In this document: piece by piece, positions 7,469-15,717 of the stretch | Numbering within the stretch: the stretch's first letter is position 1 | How the letters are laid out: every line of letters begins with the position of its first letter | Assembly (NCBI RefSeq): GCF_050589605.1 | Contig: NZ_JBNGOO010000009.1 | Reading direction: 5' to 3' (one strand) | DNA from: Granulosicoccus sp947495035 | Lineage (GTDB): Bacteria > Pseudomonadota > Gammaproteobacteria > Granulosicoccales > Granulosicoccaceae | DNA length: 64,000 bases | Notes under the pieces: generated by a model | Databases searched by the model: none | Seen by the model: only the letters and a program-made list of their open reading frames with translations | What the model was told of the DNA's origin: nothing | Program-made: the position numbers and the translations under genes

Positions 7469-8869
7469 ATGACTGATTCACTACGTCGGAAACACTGGCC
7501 AAAATCCAGCTACGACCCTCGATACGATCCTCTCGTCGACTCCGGTCCGGGACACAACCGCGACTACGCGCCCACCTATTGGGTAGGCACGGCCGGAGAA
7601 CCGCCAGAGGATGATGGCCCTGTGTCCGGAGATATGGACGTCGATGTTGCCATCGTCGGTTCCGGATACACCGGTCTGTCCTGCGCCATTCACCTGGCAA
7701 AGGAATTCGGCATCAAGGCCACTGTACTGGAAGCCAATACCGTCGCCTGGGGTTGCTCCACGCGTAACGGTGGTCAGGCGCAGATCTCCTCCGGACGACT
7801 CAAGCGCTCCCAGTGGATCGATCGCTGGGGTGTGGACGTCGCCAAGAAGATGCATGCCGAGGTCAGCGAGGGCTTTGAACTGTTTCGTGACCTGATCGGT
7901 TGTGGCGAGTTCGATTGCGAACCACAGGATGGTGGTCACTTCTACATCGCACACAAGCCCGGCGTCATGGCAAAACTGAACAAGGAATGCCAACTGCTCA
8001 ATGATACTTTCGGGTATGGCTCACGCATGATGTCCCGCGAGGAGCTTCACGAGAATCATGTCCGAGACCAGGAAGCAGCCGGTGCCATGTGGGAGCCGGA
8101 TGGTGTCTCCATACACGCAGCCAAGCTGGCATTCGGTTACCAGAACATGGCACGCAAGCTCGGAGCATCCATTCATCCGGGTAGCCCTGTCATGGGCTGG
8201 AAGACCATCGACGGTGTCCACCATCTGACAACACCCGGCGGCATCGTACGCGCACGTTCGGTGGCATTGGCAACCGCCGGTTATACGCCGGCAGGCCTGA
8301 GCAACCGCACCAAGAATCGCCTGATGCCGATTCTGTCCAACTCGATCGTGACTCGGCCTCTGACCGACGAAGAGAAAAGTGAATGCGGATTCCAGACCTG
8401 CTCGCCCCTGACCGACACGCGTACGCTGCGCCACTACTACCGCTATCTGCCTGATGGCCGGGTACAGATCGGTAGCCGTAGTGCCGTGACCGGCAAGGAT
8501 GCTGAGAACCCGAAGCACCTGGCAGCACTGCGTCAGGGACTGGCCAGAAAATTTCCGGTGCTCGACGATATCGATCTGGATTATTCCTGGTGGGGCTGGG
8601 TGGACGTCAGTCACGACATGATGCCGAGAATATTCCAGCCCGATCCGAAGCAGACCATCTATTACGCCATGGGCTACGGCGGCAACGGAGTCATGTATTC
8701 CGCACAGGCCGGCCGTCGCATGGCGCAACTGGTCGCGGGACAGAACCAGGGCCTTGATCTACCCATCTTTACATCACCGTTGCCCAGCCATGGCGTACTG
8801 ACTCCGTTCAGACGTCTGGGTCAACGATTCATGTACGTTTACTACCACCTGCAAGACGAGAAACTCTGA
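7469..8869 (+). CDS. tauY: Taurine dehydrogenase large subunit, FAD oxidoreductase
   Basis: A 466-residue D-amino-acid-oxidase-fold flavoprotein. The FAD-binding DVAIVGSGYTGLSCAIHLAKEFG lies near residues 53-75, after about 50 residues that resemble the puuB/ordL-type N-terminus (PRYDP, YWVGT). The motif WGCSTRNGGQAQISSGRLKR and the C-terminal YYAMGYGGNGVMYSAQAGRRMAQL complete the FAD domain. In the tauXY system it oxidatively deaminates taurine to sulfoacetaldehyde, passing electrons to cytochrome c. xsc, eleven bases downstream, consumes that product. Related enzymes act on other amines, so the substrate rests on context. Confidence 0.8.
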   Translation: MTDSLRRKHWPKSSYDPRYDPLVDSGPGHNRDYAPTYWVGTAGEPPEDDGPVSGDMDVDVAIVGSGYTGLSCAIHLAKEFGIKATVLEANTVAWGCSTRNGGQAQISSGRLKRSQWIDRWGVDVAKKMHAEVSEGFELFRDLIGCGEFDCEPQDGGHFYIAHKPGVMAKLNKECQLLNDTFGYGSRMMSREELHENHVRDQEAAGAMWEPDGVSIHAAKLAFGYQNMARKLGASIHPGSPVMGWKTIDGVHHLTTPGGIVRARSVALATAGYTPAGLSNRTKNRLMPILSNSIVTRPLTDEEKSECGFQTCSPLTDTRTLRHYYRYLPDGRVQIGSRSAVTGKDAENPKHLAALRQGLARKFPVLDDIDLDYSWWGWVDVSHDMMPRIFQPDPKQTIYYAMGYGGNGVMYSAQAGRRMAQLVAGQNQGLDLPIFTSPLPSHGVLTPFRRLGQRFMYVYYHLQDEKL

Positions 8870-8880
8870 GGACCAACACC

Positions 8881-10662
8881 ATGAAAATGACAACAGAAGA
8901 AGCCTTCATCAAGGTACTGCAGATGCATGGTATCGAACATGCATTCGGCATCATCGGCTCTGCCATGATGCCCATTTCCGACTTGTTCCCGGCTGCCGGC
9001 ATCAAGTTCTGGGACTGCGCACATGAGTGCAACGCCGGCATGAGTGCCGACGGCTATACCCGTGCCTCGGGCAAGATGTCCATGGCCATTGCCCAGAACG
9101 GCCCGGGCATCACCAATTTCGTGACTCCCATAAAGACTGCTTATTGGAACCACACCCCCATGCTGCTGGTAACACCTCAGGCAGCCAACAAGACCATCGG
9201 TCAGGGCGGCTTCCAGGAAATCAAGCAGATGGCCCTGTTCGAGGACATGGTGGCCTACCAGGAAGAGGTTCGTGATCCTTCCCGTGTTGCCGAGGTTCTG
9301 AACCGCGTCATCGAGCAGGCCTGGCGTCTGTGTGGACCGGCGCAGATCAACATTCCTCGTGACTACTGGACTCAGGTCATCGACATCGAACTGCCACAGA
9401 TCGTGCGTCTGGAACGTCCACGCGGTGGCGCCGATGCCATTGCCGATGCGGCAAAACTGCTGTCTGAAGCGAAGTTTCCCGTCATTCTCAATGGTGCCGG
9501 TGTCGTTATCGGTGGTGCCATCGATGCCTCACGCCAGCTGGCCGAAAAACTGGATGCACCGGTTTGCTGCAATTACCAGCACAACGATGCATTCCCCGGC
9601 TCACATGAGCTGTCTGTCGGTCCCCTTGGATACAACGGCTCCAAGGCGGCAATGGAACTGATTGCCAAGGCGGATGTGGTGCTGGCTCTGGGCACGCGTC
9701 TGAACCCCTTCTCCACACTGCCCGGTTACGGAATCGACTACTGGCCGAAGGACGCCAAGCTCATTCAGGTGGATATCAATGCCGATCGTATCGGGCTGAC
9801 CAAGCCGGTAACCGTAGCCATCCAGGGTGATGCCAAGTACGTGGCCACCGAAATTCTCGGCCAGTTGAGCAAGACTGCCGGTGATGCCGGCCGCAGCGAA
9901 CGCAAGTCCGACATCAAGCACACCAAGGATCGCTGGGCGCAGGAACTGGTGTCCATGGAGCACGAGGAAGACAACGACGAGGGCATCACCTGGAACGAGC
10001 GTGCGCGTGAGCGCAATCCCGATCGCATGTCACCGCGCAATGCCTGGTTGGCAATCCGTGACTCACTGCCTGAAGACGTCATCATTTCCAGCGACATCGG
10101 TAACAACTGCGCCATCGGCAACGCTTACCCGACCTTCGAAAAAGGTCGCAAGTACCTGGCTCCCGGCCTGTTCGGACCTTGTGGCTACGGTCTGCCAGCC
10201 ATCCTGGGCGCCAAGATCGGTTGTCCCGATGTACCGGTCGTCGGTTTTGCCGGAGACGGTGCTTTCGGTATCTCGATGAATGAAATGACCGCCTGCGGCC
10301 GAAACGATTGGCCAGCGATTACAATGGTGATCTTCCGCAACTATCAGTGGGGCGCCGAGAAGCGCAATACCACACTCTGGTACAAGGACAACTTTGTCGG
10401 AACCGAGCTGGATACTCAGGTGGATTACGCGAAGATCGCTGAAGCCTGCGGCCTCAAGGGTGTCAAGGTGTTCAATACCGAGGATCTCTCGGCTGCGTTG
10501 ACAACTGCCGTGCAGGAACAGATGAACGACAATGTCACTACCTTCATCGAAGTCGTACTGAACCAGGAACTCGGCGAACCCTTCCGTCGCGATGCCATGA
10601 AAGCACCGGTATCGGTTGCCGGCATCAATGCTGCCGACATGCGTCCGCAACAACCTTCCTGA
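8881..10662 (+). CDS. xsc: Sulfoacetaldehyde acetyltransferase (Xsc)
   Basis: A 593-residue thiamine-diphosphate enzyme of the acetolactate synthase superfamily, full length for Xsc. Diagnostic parts are KMTTEEAFIKVLQMHGIEHAFGIIGSAMMPISDLFP at the N-terminus, the catalytic-Glu region FWDCAHECNAGMSADG, and the C-terminal GDGAFGISMNEMTACGRN ThDP/Mg site. The enzyme converts sulfoacetaldehyde and phosphate to acetyl phosphate and sulfite. It follows tauXY and precedes a sulfate/sulfite-type exporter, completing the C2-sulfonate route in the cytoplasm. No phosphate acetyltransferase gene accompanies it, so acetyl phosphate must be handled by a gene outside the window. A GAGGA ribosome-binding site precedes the ATG. 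Confidence 0.93.
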   Translation: MKMTTEEAFIKVLQMHGIEHAFGIIGSAMMPISDLFPAAGIKFWDCAHECNAGMSADGYTRASGKMSMAIAQNGPGITNFVTPIKTAYWNHTPMLLVTPQAANKTIGQGGFQEIKQMALFEDMVAYQEEVRDPSRVAEVLNRVIEQAWRLCGPAQINIPRDYWTQVIDIELPQIVRLERPRGGADAIADAAKLLSEAKFPVILNGAGVVIGGAIDASRQLAEKLDAPVCCNYQHNDAFPGSHELSVGPLGYNGSKAAMELIAKADVVLALGTRLNPFSTLPGYGIDYWPKDAKLIQVDINADRIGLTKPVTVAIQGDAKYVATEILGQLSKTAGDAGRSERKSDIKHTKDRWAQELVSMEHEEDNDEGITWNERARERNPDRMSPRNAWLAIRDSLPEDVIISSDIGNNCAIGNAYPTFEKGRKYLAPGLFGPCGYGLPAILGAKIGCPDVPVVGFAGDGAFGISMNEMTACGRNDWPAITMVIFRNYQWGAEKRNTTLWYKDNFVGTELDTQVDYAKIAEACGLKGVKVFNTEDLSAALTTAVQEQMNDNVTTFIEVVLNQELGEPFRRDAMKAPVSVAGINAADMRPQQPS

Positions 10663-10669
10663 TTGGACA

Positions 10670-10699
10670 GGAGTCAGGGAGCATCCGCTTCCTGACTCC
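10670..10699 (+). promoter_or_regulatory. Stem-loop between xsc and the exporter gene
   Basis: GGAGTCAGG at 10670-10678 pairs with CCTGACTCC at 10691-10699 around a 12-base loop; an inner AGC/GCT can extend the stem. It starts eight bases after the xsc stop and has no U-tract. It probably stabilises or partly terminates the highly expressed tauXY-xsc message ahead of the exporter. Confidence 0.6.
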
Positions 10700-10742
10700 C
10701 CACACCTCGCCCCCCCAACCTGAAATCACGAACAACGTCACC

Positions 10743-11777
10743 ATGAATATGCAGTCAGCGATTGCCTCCCGATTCGATGCAGTCAGCGGTCGTCTGGGAG
10801 GGGTAGGCCAGGGATTGTGTGTCGCACTGGTCATTGCCGTGACCGCGCAATTCCTGTCAGAGCACTATGGCGCGCCCGCCATGCTGATGGCCTTGCTGCT
10901 GGGGATTGCCTTTCATTTTCTTGCTGAAGAAGGCGTCTGCGTCAAGGGTATCGAATTCACGGCACGCACTGTCTTGCGCTTCGGTGTGGCCTTGCTGGGT
11001 GTCAGAATCAGTATCGATCTGTTGATCGGTCTTGGTCCGTCCATGATCTCGCTGACCATAGCCGGTGTCATTCTGACCATCCTGTTCGGTCTGGGCGGTG
11101 CCGCGGTACTGGGACGCGGTTGGCGACTGGGTTTGCTGACGGGGGGCGCTGTTGCCATTTGCGGAGCATCAGCGGCCATGGCCATTGCCGCCGTTCTGCC
11201 CACCAACGAACATTCCGAACGCAATCTGCTGTTCACGGTACTGGGCGTCACCGTGTTGAGCACGATCGCCATGATTGCCTACCCCATCATCACACAGACA
11301 CTGGGGCTGGATCATCTTGCCACCGGGGTCTTTCTCGGCGGCACCATCCACGATGTCGCGCAGGTTGTCGGTGCCGGTTTCTCCGTCTCCGAACAGACCG
11401 GTGAAACAGCCACGCTTGTGAAGTTGATCCGTGTCAGCATGCTGGCCCCCGTGGTACTGGTCTTCGCTCTGGTGATCCGCATGCGCGGCGAATCGGAATC
11501 GCTTGAAGGCAAGAAACGACCACCACTGGTGCCGGGATTTGTATTGGGTTTTCTGCTGCTGGCTGGCATCAATTCCCTGAATCTGATACCGGAGTCCGTT
11601 GGCAGCTTCCTGAACGATCTGTCTCGCTGGGCCCTGCTGACCGCCATCTCGGCAGTAGGCATGAAAACGTCTCTGCGCAGAATCTTCGACGTCGGTTCTC
11701 AGGCCATCATCCTCATCGTGGCTGAAACCCTGTTCATCGGCGTGTTCATTCTTGTCGGCGTGCATTTTCTGGCTTGA
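10743..11777 (+). CDS. YeiH/PSE-family putative sulfate exporter
   Basis: A 344-residue membrane protein with about ten helices and YeiH/UPF0324 motifs: RFGVALLGVRIS near residues 78-90, GGAVAICGASAAMAIAAVLP, and VFLGGTIHDVAQVVGAGFSVS. The family (PSE, COG2855) commonly accompanies sulfonate degradation operons and is thought to export the sulfate or sulfite made by Xsc. It lies 80 bases after xsc, beyond a stem-loop, on the same strand. Transport direction and ion are inferred from genomic association. Confidence 0.8.
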   Translation: MNMQSAIASRFDAVSGRLGGVGQGLCVALVIAVTAQFLSEHYGAPAMLMALLLGIAFHFLAEEGVCVKGIEFTARTVLRFGVALLGVRISIDLLIGLGPSMISLTIAGVILTILFGLGGAAVLGRGWRLGLLTGGAVAICGASAAMAIAAVLPTNEHSERNLLFTVLGVTVLSTIAMIAYPIITQTLGLDHLATGVFLGGTIHDVAQVVGAGFSVSEQTGETATLVKLIRVSMLAPVVLVFALVIRMRGESESLEGKKRPPLVPGFVLGFLLLAGINSLNLIPESVGSFLNDLSRWALLTAISAVGMKTSLRRIFDVGSQAIILIVAETLFIGVFILVGVHFLA

Positions 11778-11813
11778 TCACGCAGACCCACCCCGGTCAT
11801 GGTCTGCTGATCA
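11775..11813. terminator. Bidirectional stem-loop between convergent genes
   Basis: TGATCA and GCAGACC at 11775-11788 are mirrored by GGTCTGC and TGATCA at 11801-11813, giving a 13-bp stem with one bulge and a 12-base loop. It overlaps the exporter stop codon and the stop of the convergent small gene. No long T-run is present on either side, so termination strength is uncertain. Confidence 0.55.
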
Positions 11814-12042
11814 CCTGTCCCAGCAGGCCCGATCCAAGGGTATAGCGACGCCCGACCTTCCATTCATGCCCTGCCATTGCCTGTGCCATCTGATCCGGGC
11901 TGATGCTTTGCGGATCGGAGGATCTGGCATGGGTCACCAGCATGACGCTGTTTGCCTGAGTGAAGCCACTGGCAAGCCAGACATCCAGTTCGCGTGCCGT
12001 ACGAATGGTGATGCGCTTCAATGCAGGTATTTGCCGCGACAT
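11797..12042 (-). CDS. Conserved small hypothetical protein, 81 residues
   Basis: An 81-residue basic protein, MSRQIPALKRITIRTARELDVWLAS through MLVTHARSSDPQSISPDQMAQAM and GHEWKVGRRYTLGSGLLGQVISRP. It has no membrane segment or catalytic motif. The repeated pattern 'RITIRTARELDVWL' and a final 'YTLxxxLLGQVI' look like a compact alpha/beta fold, which I recall only as an uncharacterised family. The ATG at 12042 is chosen because GGTGGAG sits six bases before it; an in-frame GTG lies four codons upstream. It is convergent with the exporter gene. No function is assigned. Confidence 0.6.
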   Translation of the reverse strand: MSRQIPALKRITIRTARELDVWLASGFTQANSVMLVTHARSSDPQSISPDQMAQAMAGHEWKVGRRYTLGSGLLGQVISRP

Positions 12043-12141
12043 GACAGTCTCCACCGGTAGCCGGGTTCAGCGTCATGATACGCCGGGATTCGGATCAGGT
12101 ACACACAGCTGTTCTTCAGCGTGTCGCTGTCTTCACGCAGC

Positions 12142-13515
12142 TCACGGGTCGTCCAGCTGATGGGTAAACAGGCCATCGGCCAGTTGCAGGGCAACCGAGA
12201 ACGTCAGCAGTGAGGCTTCAGCCGTCAAGGGGTTGGGTCGACCTGCCCCTGCCAGAAGATTCTTGCACAACAACGGGCAGCACAGCAATGCAGCACCGAT
12301 GATGTCCCGCCACTGCACGGGCAGCAGATTCTGTGCCCTCATGGTTCGCAGCAAGGGTTGCCAGACATGTCTTGTCTGCGATGCCAGAAATTGCTGCCGC
12401 AACGGCGTCAGCTGCCAGTCATGCTCGATCTGCAGCACACCCTGACTCACCTTCGCTGACAGATCCACCCGCAGTTCGTCCGGATCGTACAGCATGTTCG
12501 GATGCGCATAACAGACATGATAGAGCGCCTTGCAGGGCGCCATCAATGCCGGAATGTGGTTGCCAGCGAAAGCCGGATCAAAATAGCTGATCGCCCTGTC
12601 GATACTTTCCGCCGGGTTGTACAGCAGATTTCCGGTGTGGTCATCGCCATGGGCTGTCAGGGCCGCCACGGACTCATGCGGTGTCGGCAGCAGCAGCACC
12701 CGGGCGCGTTGCAAGGCCTCATGCAGACTCGACTCTTGCAGCTGCCCATTGATACGCCAGCGTAAATGCCAGAATTGTTCGAACGGCAGGCTGCTGCCGT
12801 CGGGCAGCTCTACTTGTCTTCCCAGGTAGAATTCGCGAACTCGCCCACCGAACACGACTGCTTCCTCGTGATCGACCAGGCGTCGATGATACAAGCCATG
12901 CACCGCCTCGGCCGCAACCTCCGCTGGGGAGGCAAGGTGCAGACTATCCAGATAACGCGCTCCCAGCTGCTGCTGAAAGCGGTCAAAGGCTGCGACCACT
13001 GGCGCCATGTCCGCCGGCCTGCAACCATGCGATTCCAGATCACGGGCCACACTGTGCAACTCCGGAAACTGGCGACGATCCCGGTAGCGGTAGATCACCA
13101 GTTGCTCGCCAACTGCGGAGGATTGATACAGGGCCTTGTCAATCGGAAAGCCGGCTTCTTCCAGAATACCAGACCGGTAATACTCCCCCACTCGGTCTGC
13201 TTCACCGTCCTCGTGATGGCATTTGAGAAACAGGTGCTGTCCGTCTTCGGTTCTGAATTCTGCTCGCAGCGAGTTCAGTGCCAGTGGATTACAGGTGTCA
13301 AGAGTCAGACTGCCCGGCACCACCGTGAACGGAAACTTCCGATCCAGCAGTTCGATCATCGCGAGCGCGGCCTCGGGCATGCTCGCCGGATCGCGGCCAA
13401 GCTGCCTGATCCGCGACAACGGGCTTGCCGGTGCATCATGGCTGGCTCCCGAACCAGCCTGCTTATCCAATGGCGTACCGGCTTGCGCGCCAATCTTCAA
13501 ACGTGAATCCATCAT
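12142..13515 (-). CDS. APH-like phosphotransferase (small-molecule kinase)
   Basis: A 457-residue protein with the aminoglycoside-phosphotransferase/choline-kinase fold. A Lys in LFLKCHHEDGEADRVGEYYRSG (near residue 98) fits the ATP-anchoring lysine. The catalytic loop is HGDDHTGNLLY near residue 290 (HxDxxxxN-like) and the Mg2+-binding Asp is in ISYFDPAFAGNHIPAL. About 45 N-terminal residues are low in complexity and precede the fold. The gene follows a HisD-like dehydrogenase by 12 bases at the end of the Pot-type importer operon, so it probably phosphorylates the imported compound or an intermediate. Antibiotic resistance is unlikely from this context. Confidence 0.7.
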   Translation of the reverse strand: MMDSRLKIGAQAGTPLDKQAGSGASHDAPASPLSRIRQLGRDPASMPEAALAMIELLDRKFPFTVVPGSLTLDTCNPLALNSLRAEFRTEDGQHLFLKCHHEDGEADRVGEYYRSGILEEAGFPIDKALYQSSAVGEQLVIYRYRDRRQFPELHSVARDLESHGCRPADMAPVVAAFDRFQQQLGARYLDSLHLASPAEVAAEAVHGLYHRRLVDHEEAVVFGGRVREFYLGRQVELPDGSSLPFEQFWHLRWRINGQLQESSLHEALQRARVLLLPTPHESVAALTAHGDDHTGNLLYNPAESIDRAISYFDPAFAGNHIPALMAPCKALYHVCYAHPNMLYDPDELRVDLSAKVSQGVLQIEHDWQLTPLRQQFLASQTRHVWQPLLRTMRAQNLLPVQWRDIIGAALLCCPLLCKNLLAGAGRPNPLTAEASLLTFSVALQLADGLFTHQLDDP

Positions 13516-13527
13516 GTCGTCCAGCGC

Positions 13528-14850
13528 CTATCCGGCCTCGAACGCCTTTGTGCGCATCTCCGACACCGCGTTTTCGTGTGCATCGAACCCTTCGTACCGT
13601 GCCATCTTCCGGGCATAGGGCGCCAAGGTGTCGTAACCCTTTCTTGTCACATGGCCGATCGAGACCAGCTTCAGGTAATCATGCACACCCAGGGGTGAGC
13701 GCGTATGTGCGCTTGCATTGGTTGGCAGCACAGCATTGGGACCAAGCGTGAAATTACCGATACAGATCGGCGTATGTTCTCCCAGCAGTATCTCCCCGGC
13801 ATTGCGTATGGCGCCCAGGTAGTCATGCGCATCCTTCGAGTGTATCTGCAGATGTTCGGGAGCATACTCATTGACGAAAGCGATGGCCTCTTCAATGGAG
13901 TCAGTCAGAATCACTCCGCCTCGCGGACCACACAGCACCGTGGATGAAAACGCCACTCGCTGTTCACTCATCTGCTTCCAATATCCGGGAATGGCCGCAA
14001 TCGCAGCTTCGGCAACCGCCCTTGATGAGGTCACCAGATAGGCAGAGCTGTCAGGTCCGTGCTCGGATTCGATCAGCAGATCCAGAGCGGCTACACGTCC
14101 ATTGGCAGTCTCATCGGCCAGGATGATCGACTCGCTGGGACCGGCGGGTGGGCCCGGATCGAGACGGTCGGCCAGAACACGTTTGGCCGCGACCACCCAG
14201 GGGCTGCCCGGTCCGACGATCTTGCGACAACGCGGCACGGTCTGCGTGCCATGGGCAACGGCTGCGACGCCCTGAGCACCACCGCATTTGTAGACCTGTT
14301 CGACACCAGCGATCCTGGCTGCCACCAGAGTCGCCGCATCCACGTTGCCATCGGGCCCCGGCGGCGTGATGATGACCGGTTCGGGAACACCCGCCACGAC
14401 GGCCGGAATGGCCGTCATCATGACAACACTGGGAAACGAACCCTTGCCTCTGGGAACATAGCAGGCTACCGAGCTGATCGCCTCAACCTTCTCCCCGGCA
14501 AAGACCCCCGGATGCATTTCCTTCATCCACATCTGCTCGGGCATCTGTGCCCGATGAAAGCGGCGCACATTGTCGCTGTTGTATTCCAGTATCTCGATGA
14601 AGTCCTTGTCAAGGCTGTCAAACGCCTTGTCGAAATCTGCAGGCGTGGCCGCAATGGCATCGGCAGCAACCGTAGAGCCATCGAATTGCCTGGCAAAGCG
14701 CGCCAGCGCTGCGTCACCCTCATCCCGAACAGCATGGATGATGGGCACGACCTTTTCCAGAAAAGGCCCCAGATCGCCTTCGGTACGCTGCAGCAAGGCA
14801 GCTTTCTGCGCATCGTCCAGCGACGCATGGTGATGGAAACTGATGTTCAT
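13528..14850 (-). CDS. HisD-like dehydrogenase, HpsN type candidate
   Basis: A 440-residue member of the histidinol dehydrogenase family: CGGAQGVAAVAHGTQTVP, KIVGPGSPWVVAAKR, GPSESIILAD, ESEHGPDS, the catalytic EH of YAPEHLQI, and a C-terminal GFDAHENAV. It lies in an ABC-transporter operon with a kinase, not with his genes. Such paralogues include sulfopropanediol 3-dehydrogenase (HpsN), which oxidises 2,3-dihydroxypropane-1-sulfonate. Relative to E. coli HisD zinc ligands Q259/H262/D360/H419, the aligned residues read Glu, His, Asn (CIGNFTLGPN) and His. The ATG at 14850 starts MNISFHHHASLDDAQ; a longer upstream frame reads through the permease gene and is not real. Biosynthetic HisD is unlikely. 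Confidence 0.75.
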   Translation of the reverse strand: MNISFHHHASLDDAQKAALLQRTEGDLGPFLEKVVPIIHAVRDEGDAALARFARQFDGSTVAADAIAATPADFDKAFDSLDKDFIEILEYNSDNVRRFHRAQMPEQMWMKEMHPGVFAGEKVEAISSVACYVPRGKGSFPSVVMMTAIPAVVAGVPEPVIITPPGPDGNVDAATLVAARIAGVEQVYKCGGAQGVAAVAHGTQTVPRCRKIVGPGSPWVVAAKRVLADRLDPGPPAGPSESIILADETANGRVAALDLLIESEHGPDSSAYLVTSSRAVAEAAIAAIPGYWKQMSEQRVAFSSTVLCGPRGGVILTDSIEEAIAFVNEYAPEHLQIHSKDAHDYLGAIRNAGEILLGEHTPICIGNFTLGPNAVLPTNASAHTRSPLGVHDYLKLVSIGHVTRKGYDTLAPYARKMARYEGFDAHENAVSEMRTKAFEAG

Positions 14851-14867
14851 GAATGCGGGAAGGCGGT

Positions 14868-15668
14868 TTATCGTGATTTGAGGAAGATGTCGAGTCCGAC
14901 CAGACGGTCGAGCAACCAGACGGCAAGCAGTGCGACCACGATGTAGACGACCGATACCGCAGCCAGGTCTGGCGTGATGACACTGCGAATCGAATTGTAG
15001 ATCTGCACCGGCAGGGTCACGGTGCGGGCATCGGTCAGGAACAGACTGACCAGAAACTCGTTGAACGCCAGAATGAACATCAGCAGTGCCCCGGTAATCA
15101 CACCGGGCATGACTGCCGGCAGCGTCACGGCAAAGAACGTCTGCACCGGTGGTGCACCACAACTGTGAGCGGCATTCTCCAGCTCCGGGTCCAGACCGTT
15201 GACCGTCGAGCTCACCGACCAGATCATGAACGGCAGGTTGATCAGGCACAGCGCGACACCCACTGGCCAGATCTGCCCCAAAATGCGAATCTCACCGAAG
15301 AAGATCATCATGGCGATTCCGGATACCACCAGCGGTATGGTGAATGGCAGCAACAGATAGACCTGTATGGTCTGCTGGAAACGCATGCGATAGCGCACAC
15401 AGGCCAGAGCTGCCAGCGTGCCCACGGGAATGGCCACCAGGGTACAGATGAAAGAGACATGCAGCGTGCGCAGGAATGCATCCTTGAAGTCATCCAGTTG
15501 CCACAGACGTTCATACCAGCGTAGAGAAAAACCATCTGGCGGAAACTGGATGATCTCACCCGAGGTGAACGAGGCACCAATGATGATGATGGTCGGCAGA
15601 CTCAAGGTGATCAGACTGAAAGTCACCAATGTCCACAGGACCCAGTTCTTCGACGGCATGAGATTCAT
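14868..15668 (-). CDS. ABC transporter permease, PotC type
   Basis: A 266-residue inner-membrane permease with six predicted helices. The binding-protein-dependent loop ENAAHSCGAPPVQTFFAVTLPAVMPGVITGALLMFILAFNEF (EAA motif) is near residues 175-215. It is of the spermidine/putrescine PotC class. It lies between the PotB-type permease and the HisD-like gene. The ATG at 15668 follows a G-rich ribosome-binding site (AGGGGGG); an ATG five codons upstream is possible. PotABCD-type systems also import many non-polyamine organic cations and zwitterions, so the substrate is open. Confidence 0.85.
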   Translation of the reverse strand: MNLMPSKNWVLWTLVTFSLITLSLPTIIIIGASFTSGEIIQFPPDGFSLRWYERLWQLDDFKDAFLRTLHVSFICTLVAIPVGTLAALACVRYRMRFQQTIQVYLLLPFTIPLVVSGIAMMIFFGEIRILGQIWPVGVALCLINLPFMIWSVSSTVNGLDPELENAAHSCGAPPVQTFFAVTLPAVMPGVITGALLMFILAFNEFLVSLFLTDARTVTLPVQIYNSIRSVITPDLAAVSVVYIVVALLAVWLLDRLVGLDIFLKSR

Positions 15669-15717
15669 GCGCCCCCCTGACATCGCAACGTCTTCACCAA
15701 CACGATCAACAGCTGAC

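Noticed and set aside
12142..13515. Aminoglycoside resistance gene
   Set aside because: The APH fold is broad; the operon is catabolic and the N-terminal half does not look like a known resistance enzyme.
14851..15249. N-terminal extension of the HisD-like frame
   Set aside because: The extension overlaps the PotC gene in another frame and has no family similarity; the ATG at 14850 begins the conserved domain.
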